Of a stretch of DNA of 64,000 nt, positions 34,080-43,151 are shown piece by piece. Both the position numbers and the translations under genes were made by a program. Origin of the DNA: Pseudomonadota bacterium (lineage in GTDB: Bacteria; Pseudomonadota; Gammaproteobacteria; Burkholderiales; Casimicrobiaceae); contig JAFEDD010000011.1 in assembly GCA_018241765.1 (NCBI GenBank), positions 56,102-120,101 of the forward strand. Reading direction: 5' to 3'. The notes below the pieces were generated by a model that was not told where the DNA came from, made no database searches, and saw only the letters and a list, made by a program, of their open reading frames with translations. Position 1 is the first letter of the stretch. Every line of letters begins with the position of its first letter.

Positions 34080-35474
34080 TCAATGTGGGTCGGCGTTCGG
34101 CTCGACGGGCGTGACGGCAGCGACGGTCGCGTCGATCCGCCGCCGACGGGTTCGGATGACGAGCGCGGCGCCGCTCGCCAGCGGCGTCTGATCGCCGAGG
34201 ATCGCGCCGCGTTCGTCATAGACGAGTGCGTAGCCGCGTTCGAGCACCTGTTCGGGGTTCAGATGGGAGAGCGCGACGCCCGCCCGCGTGAGGCGATGCT
34301 CGGCTTCCCGAAGCCGGTCGCGCATGGCCGTCTGTTGCCGCTGCCCGAGCAGCAACGCCGTTTGCATCAGCGCGGGTGCGGGCAGGCGAATCGCACGCAG
34401 CGCGTGACCGAAGGCGGTCAGACGCTCGCGCCGTTGCGCACGCACGGTGTCGAGCGCGCGCGCCCAGCGACCTTGCAGATGCACGACGGCCTCTCGCCAG
34501 GGGCGGAGCCCGCGCGCGCTGGCGCGCAGTTGCAACAGGTTGCGATCGAGCCGTTCGCTCAGTTGCTCCCAGCGCGTGGTCATGGCGCCGTGCAGGCGTC
34601 GTGCCTGGGCGTCGAGCCCCGCCAGCACGGTGCGCAAGTCCGGCGCCGCCAGTGCGGCAGCGGCCGTCGGTGTCGGCGCGCGGTGATCGGCGGCAAAATC
34701 GCACAGCATGAAGTCGGTCTCGTGCCCGACCGCGCTGATGATCGGCAGCGTCGACGCGGCTACCGCCCGCACCAGCGCCTCGTCGTTGAACGCCCAGAGA
34801 TCCTCCATGCTGCCGCCGCCACGCCCGATGATCAGCACGTCGCATTCGGCGCGCTCGTTGGCGCGTTCGAGCGCGGCCAGCAGTTCGCGCGGCGCGTTCA
34901 CGCCCTGCACGCTGGCCGGGTAGAGCACGACGCGGGCGACCGGCCAGCGTTCGCGCAGGATCCGCAGCATGTCGGCAAGCGCCGCTGCCTGCGGCGACGT
35001 GATGAGTCCGATCGACAAGGGATAGCGCGGCAGTTCGCGCTTGCGCTCGGGTGCGAACAGTCCTTCCGACTCGAGTTTTGCCTTCAGACGCAGGAAGGCT
35101 TCATAGAGGCGTCCCACGCCGGCCAGCCGCGCCTGCTCGACGGTGAACTGAAGGCTTCCACGCGGCTCGTAGATCGCGGGACGCACGCGCAGCTCGACCT
35201 GCGCGCCGTCCTTCAGGTCGAAGCCGACCAGTGCGCTGCGCGTGCGATACAGCACACAGGCGATCTGGGCGTCGGCATCTTTCAGATCGAAATAGCAATG
35301 CCCCGAGGAGGCGCGCTTGAAACCCGAGATTTCACCGGCCACCCAGCACAGCGGCAGCGCGCGATCGAGTGCGTTGCGAGCGCGCTGCAGCAAGGTGCCA
35401 ACGCTGATGGGGCGATTGGCGTCACTCGGTGGGGCGAAGGGATCGACGTTGGCGTCGTTGAAGGTAGGAATCAT
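34080..35474 (-). CDS. xseA: Exodeoxyribonuclease VII large subunit
   Basis: Encodes 464 residues. The N-terminal OB-fold (ALPLCWVAGEISGFKRASSGHCYFDLKD) is followed by the catalytic XseA domain with YPLSIGLITSPQAAALADML, DVLIIGRGGGSMEDLWAFNDEALVRA and SAVGHETDFMLCDFAADHRAPTPTAAA, and a coiled-coil C-terminus. With XseB it degrades single-stranded DNA into oligonucleotides. No xseB is in the window. A 386-bp gap with DnaA-box-like sites separates its start from glnS. Confidence 0.95.
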   Translation of the reverse strand: MIPTFNDANVDPFAPPSDANRPISVGTLLQRARNALDRALPLCWVAGEISGFKRASSGHCYFDLKDADAQIACVLYRTRSALVGFDLKDGAQVELRVRPAIYEPRGSLQFTVEQARLAGVGRLYEAFLRLKAKLESEGLFAPERKRELPRYPLSIGLITSPQAAALADMLRILRERWPVARVVLYPASVQGVNAPRELLAALERANERAECDVLIIGRGGGSMEDLWAFNDEALVRAVAASTLPIISAVGHETDFMLCDFAADHRAPTPTAAAALAAPDLRTVLAGLDAQARRLHGAMTTRWEQLSERLDRNLLQLRASARGLRPWREAVVHLQGRWARALDTVRAQRRERLTAFGHALRAIRLPAPALMQTALLLGQRQQTAMRDRLREAEHRLTRAGVALSHLNPEQVLERGYALVYDERGAILGDQTPLASGAALVIRTRRRRIDATVAAVTPVEPNADPH

Positions 35475-35860
35475 CTGTGGCCGGTCGTTCGTGCCTGCCC
35501 GCGCGAAGCCGCATGTTGTCGTGCAAGTGTTTGATTGAGTTTACTTTTTTTTGGTGCAGTCGGCGTGCAGTCAGGAAAACCGTTGCGCGACGCGGGGTTG
35601 CGCGGCATCGGCCGAGTTATGCGAAGACTTATCCACAACCGATGTGGGTAACTCTCGCCGCCGCGCTCGCGCTCGCCACGCAGTCACCCCATTGCGCATT
35701 GCGCGACGTGTTCGAAGGACGCGCGGCCCAAGTCCTGACGATGGCGGCGCCCTGCGGTCGGGCATGTCGCGCAAGGAACAAGGCGCCTCGGCCAGCGTCG
35801 TGCGCTTCGTAAAAACGGCTCGCTACAATGTTGCGCTGCACATGACGAGTTGATTTCCCC
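35475..35860. other. Intergenic region between xseA and glnS
   Basis: Divergent intergenic region of 386 bp. It holds an A/T-rich patch (TTTACTTTTTTTTGG near 35540) close to the xseA start, a pair of inverted DnaA-box-like 9-mers at 35629-35651, and a TACAAT hexamer at 35824-35829 that is a good -10 candidate for glnS. I see no coding region that I can support. Confidence 0.5.
35629..35651. promoter_or_regulatory. Inverted pair of DnaA-box-like 9-mers
   Basis: TTATCCACA (35629-35637) is a perfect consensus DnaA box. After five bases, TGTGGGTAA (35643-35651) is the reverse complement of TTACCCACA, one mismatch from the box. Together they form an inverted repeat between xseA and glnS. Confidence 0.5.
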
Positions 35861-37579
35861 ATGAGTTCAGCGTCCACGGACGCGACGCCACCGACGCGTG
35901 GCGAAGCGCCGAAATCCGCCGCCAGCGTGTCGAACTTCATCCGCCAGATCATCGATGCCGATCTCGCCTCGGGCAAACATCAAGGCATCGTCACGCGCTT
36001 TCCACCCGAGCCGAACGGCTATCTGCACATCGGGCACGCGAAGTCGATCTGCCTGAATTTTGGCCTCGCGCGCGACTATGGCGGTGTGTGCCATCTGCGC
36101 TTCGACGACACCAATCCGGTGAAGGAGGAAGTCGAGTACGAGGAGTCGATCAAGGAGATGGTCGAGTGGCTCGGCTTCCCGTTCAGGGACAAGCTCTTCT
36201 ATGCGAGCGACTATTTCGACACGCTCTACGCGTTCGCCGAGCATTTCATCGAGCGCGGCCTCGCCTATGTCGACAGCCAGAGCGGCGACGAAATCCGTGC
36301 ACGGCGCGGCACGCTCACCGAACCGGGTATCGATTCTCCCTACCGCAATCGCAGCGTCGAAGAGAGTCTCCATCTGTTCGACGAAATGAAGCGCGGGTTG
36401 CATGCCGATGGGGCGCATGTGCTGCGCCTGAAGATCGACATGGCGTCGCCGAACATGAATCTGCGCGACCCGGCGATCTACCGCATCCGTCACGTCGAGC
36501 ATCATCGCACCGGAAATCGCTGGTGCGTCTATCCGCTCTACGACTACACGCATTGCATCTCCGACGCGCTGGAACGCATCACGCATTCGCTGTGCACGCT
36601 TGAATTCGAGGCGCACCGGCCCCTGTACGACTGGGTGCTCGAGCGTCTCGTCGAATCGGGCAAGCTACCTGCGCCCAATCCACAGCAAATCGAATTCGCG
36701 CGACTGAACCTGAGCTACACGGTCATGAGCAAGCGCAAGCTGCTCGAACTGGTCGAGCGCGGATACGTCGATGGCTGGGACGATCCGCGATTCTGGACGC
36801 TTGCCGGCCTGCGCCGCCGTGGCTACACGCCGGCCTCGATCCGTCTGTTTGCCGAGCGCGCAGGCGTCTCGAAGGCGCATCAGTGGATCGACATGGGCGA
36901 CCTCGAGCGGGCGCTGCGCGACGATCTCGATGCCGTGGCGGCGCGCGCGATGGCCGTGCTCGATCCCATCCGTGTCGTCATCGAGAACTACCCGGAGGGA
37001 CACAGCGAGGAGTGCTCGGCGCCCGTTCATCCCCACGACGAATCACGCGGCCGACGCAGCTTCCGTTTCTGTCGCGAAGTGTTCATCGAACGCGACGATT
37101 TCATGGAGCACCCGGTCAAGGGCTTTTTCCGTCTCGTGCCTGGCGGCGAAGTGCGCCTGCGCTACGCCTACATCATCAAGTGCGAACGCATCGAGAAGGA
37201 TGCCGCAGGCAACATCACGACGATCTACGCGACCTACGACCCGGCGACCAAGAGCGGCACCGGTGGCCGCAACGTCAAGGGCGCCATCCACTGGGTCGGC
37301 CGCATCGATGGTGTGGAGGCGGAAGTGCGGCTCTACGATCGGCTGTTCCAGGTCGAAAACCCCGATGCCGGCGAGGGAGACTACAAGGACTATCTGAACC
37401 CGAATTCGCTCACCATCGTGCGCGCGTGGCTCGAGCCGTCGCTGGCGAAGGCCGAGGTGGGCCAGAGCTTTCAATTCGAGCGCAATGGTTACTTCACGCC
37501 CGATTGCAAGCTCTCTGCCGCGGGGGCGCTCGTGTTCAACCGTGCGGTGACGCTGAAGGATGGCTGGAAACCTGCCTGA
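35861..37579 (+). CDS. glnS: Glutamine--tRNA ligase
   Basis: Encodes 572 residues of the class I synthetase for glutamine. [24 protein letters not shown] contains the HIGH signature (56-59) and the GlnRS-specific surroundings; [26 protein letters not shown] and [16 protein letters not shown] (the KMSKS equivalent) follow. The C-terminal anticodon-binding beta-barrels are complete ([37 protein letters not shown]). Length is slightly above the E. coli enzyme. The gene appears to stand alone, with a probable -10 at 35824-35829. Confidence 0.97.
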   Translation: MSSASTDATPPTRGEAPKSAASVSNFIRQIIDADLASGKHQGIVTRFPPEPNGYLHIGHAKSICLNFGLARDYGGVCHLRFDDTNPVKEEVEYEESIKEMVEWLGFPFRDKLFYASDYFDTLYAFAEHFIERGLAYVDSQSGDEIRARRGTLTEPGIDSPYRNRSVEESLHLFDEMKRGLHADGAHVLRLKIDMASPNMNLRDPAIYRIRHVEHHRTGNRWCVYPLYDYTHCISDALERITHSLCTLEFEAHRPLYDWVLERLVESGKLPAPNPQQIEFARLNLSYTVMSKRKLLELVERGYVDGWDDPRFWTLAGLRRRGYTPASIRLFAERAGVSKAHQWIDMGDLERALRDDLDAVAARAMAVLDPIRVVIENYPEGHSEECSAPVHPHDESRGRRSFRFCREVFIERDDFMEHPVKGFFRLVPGGEVRLRYAYIIKCERIEKDAAGNITTIYATYDPATKSGTGGRNVKGAIHWVGRIDGVEAEVRLYDRLFQVENPDAGEGDYKDYLNPNSLTIVRAWLEPSLAKAEVGQSFQFERNGYFTPDCKLSAAGALVFNRAVTLKDGWKPA

Positions 37580-37732
37580 AGCGGTATCGCGAAACGGGTA
37601 GCAAAAGCGCGTAGCGGCGCTCGTTGGCGATTCTTCGAAGCGGCGCGTGATCGTAGCGCGGGTCGCGCGTGCGGCGGTGCGGCGCCGCGTTACACTGCCA
37701 ACCCATTTCATAGCAGACTGAGACGACGCTCC

Positions 37733-38341
37733 ATGTGGGACATCATCAAGGCGGCAGGATGGCCAATTTGGCCGCTGATCTTCGTGTCGATCGTGGCGCT
37801 TGCGTTGATCATCGAGCGACTGTGGACGTTGCGCCGTGTGCAGATCATTCCCCCGGGCCTCGTCGACAAGGTGATCGCGGAGTACAGGAAGCGCGGGTTG
37901 ACCCAGGAACTGGTTGATTTGACCGCGGGGCAGGGCCCCATGGGGCAGGTGTTGGCGGCGGGGCTTGCCAACATCCGGGCGCCGCGTCCGATCGTCAAGG
38001 AAGCGGTCGAGGAGACCGGACTCATCGTGGCGCATGGCCTCGAGAAGTACCTCAACGCGATCGGCACCATTGCGGCGGCAGCCCCCCTGATGGGTCTGCT
38101 CGGCACGATCATCGGCATGATCGAGATCTTCGGCAGCACCGGTACCGCGGGCGTCGACCCGACGCGGCTGGCCAACGGGATTTCGGTGGCGCTCTACAAC
38201 ACGGCGATGGGCATCATCGTCGCGGTGCCGGCGCTGATGTTCTATCGCTACTTTCGTGGCAAGGTCGATGCGTTGCTGATCGAGATGGAGCAGCAGGCGA
38301 CGCGCATGATCGATATCTTGCAGGGCGAGCGCGCGAAATGA
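37733..38341 (+). CDS. exbB: MotA/TolQ/ExbB proton channel family protein
   Basis: Encodes 202 residues with three membrane helices (about 10-30, 105-130 and 150-175). The conserved AAAAPLMGLLGTIIGMIEIF and NGISVALYNTAMGIIVAVPALMFY are the pore-forming segments of ExbB/TolQ. With the ExbD-like partner encoded next it converts proton flow into mechanical work at the envelope. ExbB rather than TolQ is inferred from the exbB-exbD-lpxK order common in betaproteobacteria; no tolA, tonB or Fur-box-like operator is seen. TTACACT about 40 bp upstream may be the -10 box. It overlaps exbD by four bases. Confidence 0.85.
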   Translation: MWDIIKAAGWPIWPLIFVSIVALALIIERLWTLRRVQIIPPGLVDKVIAEYRKRGLTQELVDLTAGQGPMGQVLAAGLANIRAPRPIVKEAVEETGLIVAHGLEKYLNAIGTIAAAAPLMGLLGTIIGMIEIFGSTGTAGVDPTRLANGISVALYNTAMGIIVAVPALMFYRYFRGKVDALLIEMEQQATRMIDILQGERAK

Positions 38342-38757
38342 ACTTTCGCCGTGGTCGTTTTCGCGAGGAACCGGAGATCAACTTCGTCCCACTGATCGAC
38401 GTGCTGCTCGTCGTCCTGATTTTCCTGATGGCGTCGACGACCTACAGCAAGTTCACGGAACTGAAGATTTCGCTGCCCGAAGCCGACGCCGAAAAGCAGC
38501 TTCAGCGTCCGAAGGAAATCAACGTCGGCATCGATGCCAGCGGCCGCTTTTCGCTGAACAAGCAGGTGTTCACATTCACCACCGTGGCGAGCCTTGCACA
38601 GGCGCTGCGTGAGGCCGCCGCCGGGGCCAATGACCCTGTCGTCATCATCAATGCCGATGCGGCGGCCAAGCATCAGGACGTGGTGCACGTCATGGAGGCC
38701 GCCCGTCTCGCGCAGTACGCGAACATCACGTTCGCGACGCAGTCGCCGAGCCGGTAG
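38338..38757 (+). CDS. exbD: ExbD/TolR family biopolymer transport protein
   Basis: Encodes 139 residues. One N-terminal membrane helix (INFVPLIDVLLVVLIFLMAST) carries the essential aspartate in LID, and the periplasmic domain follows (LKISLPEADAEKQLQ, INVGIDASGRFSLN, VVIINADAAAKHQDVVHVMEAAR). Starts with ATGA overlap on the ExbB-like gene, so they are coupled. lpxK begins about 40 bp after the stop. Confidence 0.88.
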   Translation: MNFRRGRFREEPEINFVPLIDVLLVVLIFLMASTTYSKFTELKISLPEADAEKQLQRPKEINVGIDASGRFSLNKQVFTFTTVASLAQALREAAAGANDPVVIINADAAAKHQDVVHVMEAARLAQYANITFATQSPSR

Positions 38758-38796
38758 CAGGCAGGCGGCCGCACCCGATCCAGCGGGTTCCGCGTG

Positions 38797-39906
38797 ATGT
38801 TTCGATCACTCCTCGAAAAATCCTGGTGGCGACGGCGGCCTTCGCTCTTCGCCTGGCTGCTGGCGCCGCTCGCGTGGTCGTTCGGCCGTGTGGTGGCGAT
38901 TCGCGCGGCGCTCTACCGCAGCGGGCGCATGCGGCAGACGCATCCGGGCGTGGCCGTGGTCGTCGTGGGCAATGTCGTGGTGGGCGGCGCAGGCAAGACG
39001 CCGGTCACGCAGGCGGTGGTTCGCTGCCTCGTGAAGGCGGGCTACCGTCCGGGCATCGTGAGCCGCGGCTACCCGGCAAGTCCGGAGACGCCGCGGACGG
39101 TCACTTCCCGCTCTTCGGCCGCAGAGGTTGGCGACGAGCCCTTGTTGCACGCGAGCCTTGGCGTTCCGGTCGTCGTGTGCGCGGACCGCGTGCGCGCGGC
39201 GATGCATCTGCTGGCCGCCAATCCGGACGTCAACGTGCTCGTGGCAGACGACGCGCTGCAACACTACGCGCTGATGCGTGACATCGAGATCGAAGTCATC
39301 AGCAGCGAGCGCCGCTACGGTAACGGCATGTTGTTGCCTGCCGGCCCGCTGCGCGAACCGGTGGCACGTGCGCGCCGCTGCGAGATTCGCATCATGCCGT
39401 CGTGGGTGACGCCGGCGTCAGGGTACAAGGATGGCAATCACCACGTGGCGCGGCGCCGCTTGAGCGAAGCGTACGCGCTGATCGAGCCGGGTCGCCGCAC
39501 GCCGCTGATCACGTTCGCCAACGCGGGTGCCGCGGTGGTCGCCGGCATCGCCAATCCGCGCGGCTTCTACGAGGCGCTGCGACGTGCTGGCGTCGACGGC
39601 AGCTTGTTTGCATTCCCCGACCATCACGCGTTCCAGTCCGCCGACTTCGACAAGGTCGGCGAGCGTCCGATCCTGATGACCGAGAAGGATGCCGCGAAGT
39701 GTCGCGCACTGGCCGATCGTCGCATGTGGGTGGTGCCGCTCACCGTGCATCTGGCACCCGAGACGAAGCGTAAACTGCTCCGCTTGGTGCGCAGCGCGTG
39801 TGAACGCTACGCCATCGCGGAGCCCACGCGCGCCGCTCCCGCCGAAAGCGGCGAGGCGGAGGCTCTGCTTGACGACGACGCCGCGCCTGCGGTTGCCGAT
39901 CCCTGA
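38797..39906 (+). CDS. lpxK: Tetraacyldisaccharide 4'-kinase
   Basis: Encodes 369 residues. LpxK phosphorylates the 4' position of the lipid A disaccharide at the inner membrane. A membrane-associating N-terminus ([22 protein letters not shown]) precedes the P-loop [44 protein letters not shown] and [14 protein letters not shown] are family landmarks. An upstream GTG (38794) is directly before the ATG. The last 30 residues are an acidic, alanine-rich extension. It sits between exbD and the Trm112/kdsB pair. Confidence 0.94.
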   Translation: MFRSLLEKSWWRRRPSLFAWLLAPLAWSFGRVVAIRAALYRSGRMRQTHPGVAVVVVGNVVVGGAGKTPVTQAVVRCLVKAGYRPGIVSRGYPASPETPRTVTSRSSAAEVGDEPLLHASLGVPVVVCADRVRAAMHLLAANPDVNVLVADDALQHYALMRDIEIEVISSERRYGNGMLLPAGPLREPVARARRCEIRIMPSWVTPASGYKDGNHHVARRRLSEAYALIEPGRRTPLITFANAGAAVVAGIANPRGFYEALRRAGVDGSLFAFPDHHAFQSADFDKVGERPILMTEKDAAKCRALADRRMWVVPLTVHLAPETKRKLLRLVRSACERYAIAEPTRAAPAESGEAEALLDDDAAPAVADP

Positions 39907-39923
39907 ATCCAACATTGCCTGCC

Positions 39924-40121
39924 ATGACTGTAGATCCGCGTTTGCTCGAAGTTCTCGTTTGCCCGGTCACCAAGGGGCCGCTCCGCTACGATGCCGACCG
40001 GCAGGAACTGATTTCGAAATCGGCACGTCTCGCTTACCCGATTCGAGACGGCATCCCCGTCATGCTCGAAGACGAGGCACGCAAATTGTCGGCAGAAGAG
40101 TGCGAAGCGCTCACGCCATGA
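39924..40121 (+). CDS. Trm112/YcaR family small protein
   Basis: Encodes 65 residues: [42 protein letters not shown], the Trm112-like fold. Only one cysteine (CPVTKG) of the usual zinc pairs is present, as in YcaR proteins. The function is not firmly known; it is nearly always found between lpxK and kdsB. The ATG at 39924 is preferred over TTG 39915. Its stop overlaps the kdsB start in ATGA (40118-40121). Confidence 0.9.
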   Translation: MTVDPRLLEVLVCPVTKGPLRYDADRQELISKSARLAYPIRDGIPVMLEDEARKLSAEECEALTP

Positions 40122-40918
40122 CGGCGGCGGCAGGCGCTGCGCCAGCGCCGTTCGTCGTCATCATTCCCGCGCGGTTCGGTTCGACCCGGTTTCCCGGCAA
40201 GCCGCTCATCGATCTTTTCGGGCGACCCATGATCCTGCGCGTCGCGGAACGTGCGGCGCAGTCCGATGCGTCACAGATTGCCGTCGCGACCGATGATGAT
40301 CGCATCGCGTCGGTCTGCGCGGCGGCTGGCGTGTCGACCGTTCGCTCTCGAGTCGAGCATGCGACGGGGACCGATCGGCTGAGCGAAGCGGCGCAGCTCC
40401 TGGCGCTGCCTGCCGACACGATCGTCGTCAATGTGCAAGGCGATGAGCCCGAAATTCCGGTGACCGCGATCAACCACGTGGCGGCACTGCTGGCGGCGGA
40501 CGCCGACGCGGCGATGGCCACACTGTGCCACCCGATCGATGACGTGGCCGAACTGCGCAACACGAATGTGGTCAAGTGCGTGGTCACGGAAGACGGTCAC
40601 GCGCTCTACTTCAGTCGCGCTCCGATTCCGTTTGCGCGCGATGCGTGGATGCAGGGCGTCGATTCACTCCCCGCCGGGCTGCCGGTGTATCGCCATGTCG
40701 GGCTCTATGCGTACCGAGTGTCGTTTCTGCGCCGATTTCCGAGCCTCAGTGTTCCTGCGCTGGAACGCTTCGAAGCGCTCGAGCAGCTGCGCGCACTGGC
40801 ACACGGCTTCCGAATTCGTGTTGGCATCATCGACACGCCGTTGCCGCCGGGCATCGATACGCCCGAGGACTACCAACGGCTGCTCGAGCGTTGCGCGAAC
40901 AGGGGCGCCTCGCGCTGA
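40118..40918 (+). CDS. kdsB: 3-deoxy-manno-octulosonate cytidylyltransferase
   Basis: Encodes 266 residues. KdsB activates Kdo with CTP for the LPS inner core. The nucleotide-binding start is [52 protein letters not shown] and [15 protein letters not shown] are typical. The start is fixed by the ATGA overlap with the Trm112 gene. The open frame extends far upstream inside lpxK but that part is not coding. Confidence 0.96.
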   Translation: MTAAAGAAPAPFVVIIPARFGSTRFPGKPLIDLFGRPMILRVAERAAQSDASQIAVATDDDRIASVCAAAGVSTVRSRVEHATGTDRLSEAAQLLALPADTIVVNVQGDEPEIPVTAINHVAALLAADADAAMATLCHPIDDVAELRNTNVVKCVVTEDGHALYFSRAPIPFARDAWMQGVDSLPAGLPVYRHVGLYAYRVSFLRRFPSLSVPALERFEALEQLRALAHGFRIRVGIIDTPLPPGIDTPEDYQRLLERCANRGASR

Positions 40919-40973
40919 GGCGGTGCCCGAAGACGCGCCGCGTGCCCCGGCGCGGGCCGCGTCGGCGGGCGCT

Positions 40974-41420
40974 TCACCGAGGCGCCGAAGGCGCTTCCCC
41001 AGCGTCGGGAAATGGCGACACTTTCGTTACGTAGAACCGTGTGTCACCGAAGCATCGGCCTGGCAGGCCGACCTTCTCTTCGTAGCGCAGCGCCACACGG
41101 CGGCCGACGTTGCGGTTGATGGCAGCGGCGACGGCATCGTCCCACGTGGTGAAGAAGAATTTTTCCGGCAACGCCCCCGGCAGCACCACCATGTTGAGCT
41201 CGCCCTCCCACGTCTTGCAGAGCCATCCGCTGCGGGAAAACTTCTGCACGACGCCTGCGCGCTCACCGTCGGAATAGCTCCACTTCCACATCAACATGCA
41301 CCAACCGGCCACGATGACGCCCGCGATCAGCATGACTGCGAGCAACGGCAGCAGGAAGCCGCGAGGGCGTCCGATGGCCCCTCCGCGCGGGCGTCGATGC
41401 ATGACGGACGGCTGATTCAT
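40974..41420 (-). CDS. Conserved membrane-anchored protein of unknown function
   Basis: Encodes 148 residues. A basic N-terminus and one membrane helix (GFLLPLLAVMLIAGVIVAGWCML) are followed by an external domain, WSYSDGERAGVVQKFSRSGWLCKTWEGELNMVV, then EKFFFTTWDDAVAAAINRNVGRRVALRYEE and CFGDTRFYVTKV. I recognise this as a family conserved in betaproteobacteria, sometimes given misleading enzyme names; the sequence shows no dehydrogenase motifs. ATG 41420 gives MNQPSVMHRR; 41456 would add 12 residues. It is convergent with kdsB and divergent from the zinc-ribbon gene. Confidence 0.7.
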   Translation of the reverse strand: MNQPSVMHRRPRGGAIGRPRGFLLPLLAVMLIAGVIVAGWCMLMWKWSYSDGERAGVVQKFSRSGWLCKTWEGELNMVVLPGALPEKFFFTTWDDAVAAAINRNVGRRVALRYEEKVGLPGRCFGDTRFYVTKVSPFPDAGEAPSAPR

Positions 41421-41447
41421 GTTGTGGGAGTAGCAAAGAAAACGCTT

Positions 41448-41475
41448 TTGAGACATAATATAAGCCGTTGATAAT
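41448..41475 (+). promoter_or_regulatory. Candidate sigma-70 promoter of the zinc-ribbon gene
   Basis: TTGAGA (41448-41453) and GATAAT (41470-41475) are spaced by 16 bp in one of the most A/T-rich patches of the window, about 125 bp upstream of the small forward gene. The same patch could also serve the divergent reverse gene, since TATTAT lies on the other strand. Confidence 0.4.
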
Positions 41476-41601
41476 GCAACGCTTCGATGCGACGCCTACC
41501 GTGCGTGGTCAACGCCGATCCTTATGGAATGTACCGCCTCGCGGTCGCTCTTGGTGGATGGCGGTCGGGTTCGTCGAGCGTAATTCAGGGTGACGACGTC
41601 C

Positions 41602-41835
41602 ATGCTCGATCCGAATCAGATCGCCAAATTTCGTCAACAAACCGCGACACCTCGCAAGCGCTCAGTCGCCGGGAGTTGGACGCGGCTCTGCGGCACCTGC
41701 AAGCAGCCCGCCATCATTCGTGGCGGGAAGACGCGCAAGGTTGGTGGCCGCACCGTGTTTACCTGCGCCGGGTGCTTGACCAAGTTGATGGAAAAGGCAG
41801 GCGATACCGCCAAGACGGGCACCGACGGCGAGTAG
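41602..41835 (+). CDS. Small zinc-ribbon-like protein, unknown function
   Basis: Encodes 77 residues. Two cysteine pairs, CGTCKQP and CAGCLTKL, about 27 residues apart with basic residues between them (GGKTRKVGGRTVF), suggest a zinc ribbon that may contact nucleic acid. The frame has normal codon use and a promoter candidate and is followed by a terminator-like hairpin, so it is probably a real gene. I do not recognise the family. GTG 41590 is an alternative start. Confidence 0.6.
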   Translation: MLDPNQIAKFRQQTATPRKRSVAGSWTRLCGTCKQPAIIRGGKTRKVGGRTVFTCAGCLTKLMEKAGDTAKTGTDGE

Positions 41836-41836
41836 A

Positions 41837-41875
41837 GCCGCGCGTGCCGTGTAACCGCGCGCGGCGCTCCTGATT
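41837..41875 (+). terminator. Putative terminator after the zinc-ribbon gene
   Basis: GCCGCGCG (41837-41844) and CGCGCGGC (41858-41865) form an 8-bp perfect stem with a 13-nt loop; a TTTT tract follows at about 41874. It begins right at the end of the coding region. Confidence 0.45.
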
Positions 41876-42077
41876 TTCCCGCTCCGAGGTCACGTGTCGG
41901 GTCGAATTGACTCGGCTCGGCCCTGCGCGTGCGCACCCTGGCGCCATCCCCACCGCCCGCGGCCCGACGCCGTTCGCGTCGCTACTTCGCGGGCGGCCGC
42001 GATCGTGCGCCGCGGTGTGACGCAGGGCACCCCGGAGCGTGGCCGTGCGTCACGTTTGCGCTCGCTTGGTTGCGTCG

Positions 42078-43046
42078 TCAGTCGGCGTATGCCTTCGCCG
42101 CCTGGATGATCGGTGCCCACTTGCTGATCTCGGCACTCAACAGCGCCTTGGCGCCAGCTGAAGTTTGACGCTCGACAGGCATGATCTCGGCGCCGAGGTC
42201 CTTCATCTTGGCGATGAAGGCAGGGTCCTTGATTGCCGCTTGCAAGGCGCCCTGCAGTTTGTTCACTACGTCAGCGGGCGTGTTCTTCGGCGCGTAGAGG
42301 ATGTGCCACACGCCAACTTCGAACCCCGGAAGTTCGGTCGCCAGAGGCGGCAGATCCGGGAAGTTCGCCAGTTTGCCCTTGCTGGTGACGGCGAACGCTT
42401 TGACTTTTCCTGCCTTGATCTGACCGGTGGTGTTGGTCGTCTGATCGCACATCACGTCGACGTTGCCGCCCAACAGTGCGGTCATGGCCGGTCCGGTGCC
42501 CGAGAACGGCACCGTCGTCAGTTCGGTCTTCAGCGCGTTCTGGAACAGCAACCCGCACAGGTGCGATGCCGATCCGATGCCCGCGTTGGCGAGGTTGATC
42601 TTGTCCTTGTTGGCGCGGATGTAGGCGAGCAGTTCCTTCAGGTTGGTCTGCGTCATTTGCGGTTTGGTGACAAGCGTCATCGGAACGTCGACCACGGCGC
42701 CGATCGGAATGAAGTCGTCGAGCGGCTTGAAGTCCAGCTTGCGATACAGCGTCGGTGCCGTCGACATGCCAATGTGGTGAAACAGCAAGGTGTAGCCGTC
42801 GCCCGGAGCGCGAGCGACTTTCCCCGCGCCGATCGTTCCGCCAGCACCGTTGACGTTGTCGATGACCAACGTTCCTTTGAGGGGGCCACCCATGGCCTGC
42901 GCCAGCGAACGGGCGACGACGTCGGTGGGGCCGCCGGCTGCGAAGGGCACCACGACCGAGATCGGTTTATCTGGGTAGGCGAGGGCGGCGGTGCTGGCGA
43001 CGGCAACGCCGAGCAGCGACGCGAGCGTCGTGAGTCGTTTCAACAT
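42078..43046 (-). CDS. Bug-family tripartite tricarboxylate transporter receptor (TctC-like)
   Basis: Encodes 322 residues. A signal peptide (LKRLTTLASLLGVAVASTAALA) is followed by the mature start YPDKPISVVVPFAAGGPTDVVAR, characteristic of Bug receptors. DNVNGAGGTIGAGKVARAPGDGYTLLF, NLANAGIGSASHLCG and VPFSGTGPAMTALLGGNVDVMCD are conserved ligand-binding stretches. It delivers a carboxylate to a TctAB permease. No tctAB gene is adjacent; the only TctAB pair in the window lies 31 kb away. Orphan Bug genes are common in Burkholderiales, so pairing is uncertain. It is transcribed in the same direction as tilS, about 105 bp downstream of it. Confidence 0.93.
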   Translation of the reverse strand: MLKRLTTLASLLGVAVASTAALAYPDKPISVVVPFAAGGPTDVVARSLAQAMGGPLKGTLVIDNVNGAGGTIGAGKVARAPGDGYTLLFHHIGMSTAPTLYRKLDFKPLDDFIPIGAVVDVPMTLVTKPQMTQTNLKELLAYIRANKDKINLANAGIGSASHLCGLLFQNALKTELTTVPFSGTGPAMTALLGGNVDVMCDQTTNTTGQIKAGKVKAFAVTSKGKLANFPDLPPLATELPGFEVGVWHILYAPKNTPADVVNKLQGALQAAIKDPAFIAKMKDLGAEIMPVERQTSAGAKALLSAEISKWAPIIQAAKAYAD

Positions 43047-43151
43047 GGGGGTGCGTGCTCCTGTAGGTGTACGGTCAAAATGAAGGGTCAGGGGGTTCAT
43101 CGGTGTCGTCGCGCCGAAGCGGCGCGGCGGCGCCGGATCCAGCACGGATTG

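Noticed and set aside
38338-38757. TolR as the name of the ExbD-like gene
   Set aside because: Neither tolA nor tolB nor pal follows; the gene order with lpxK matches the exbB-exbD-lpxK cluster.
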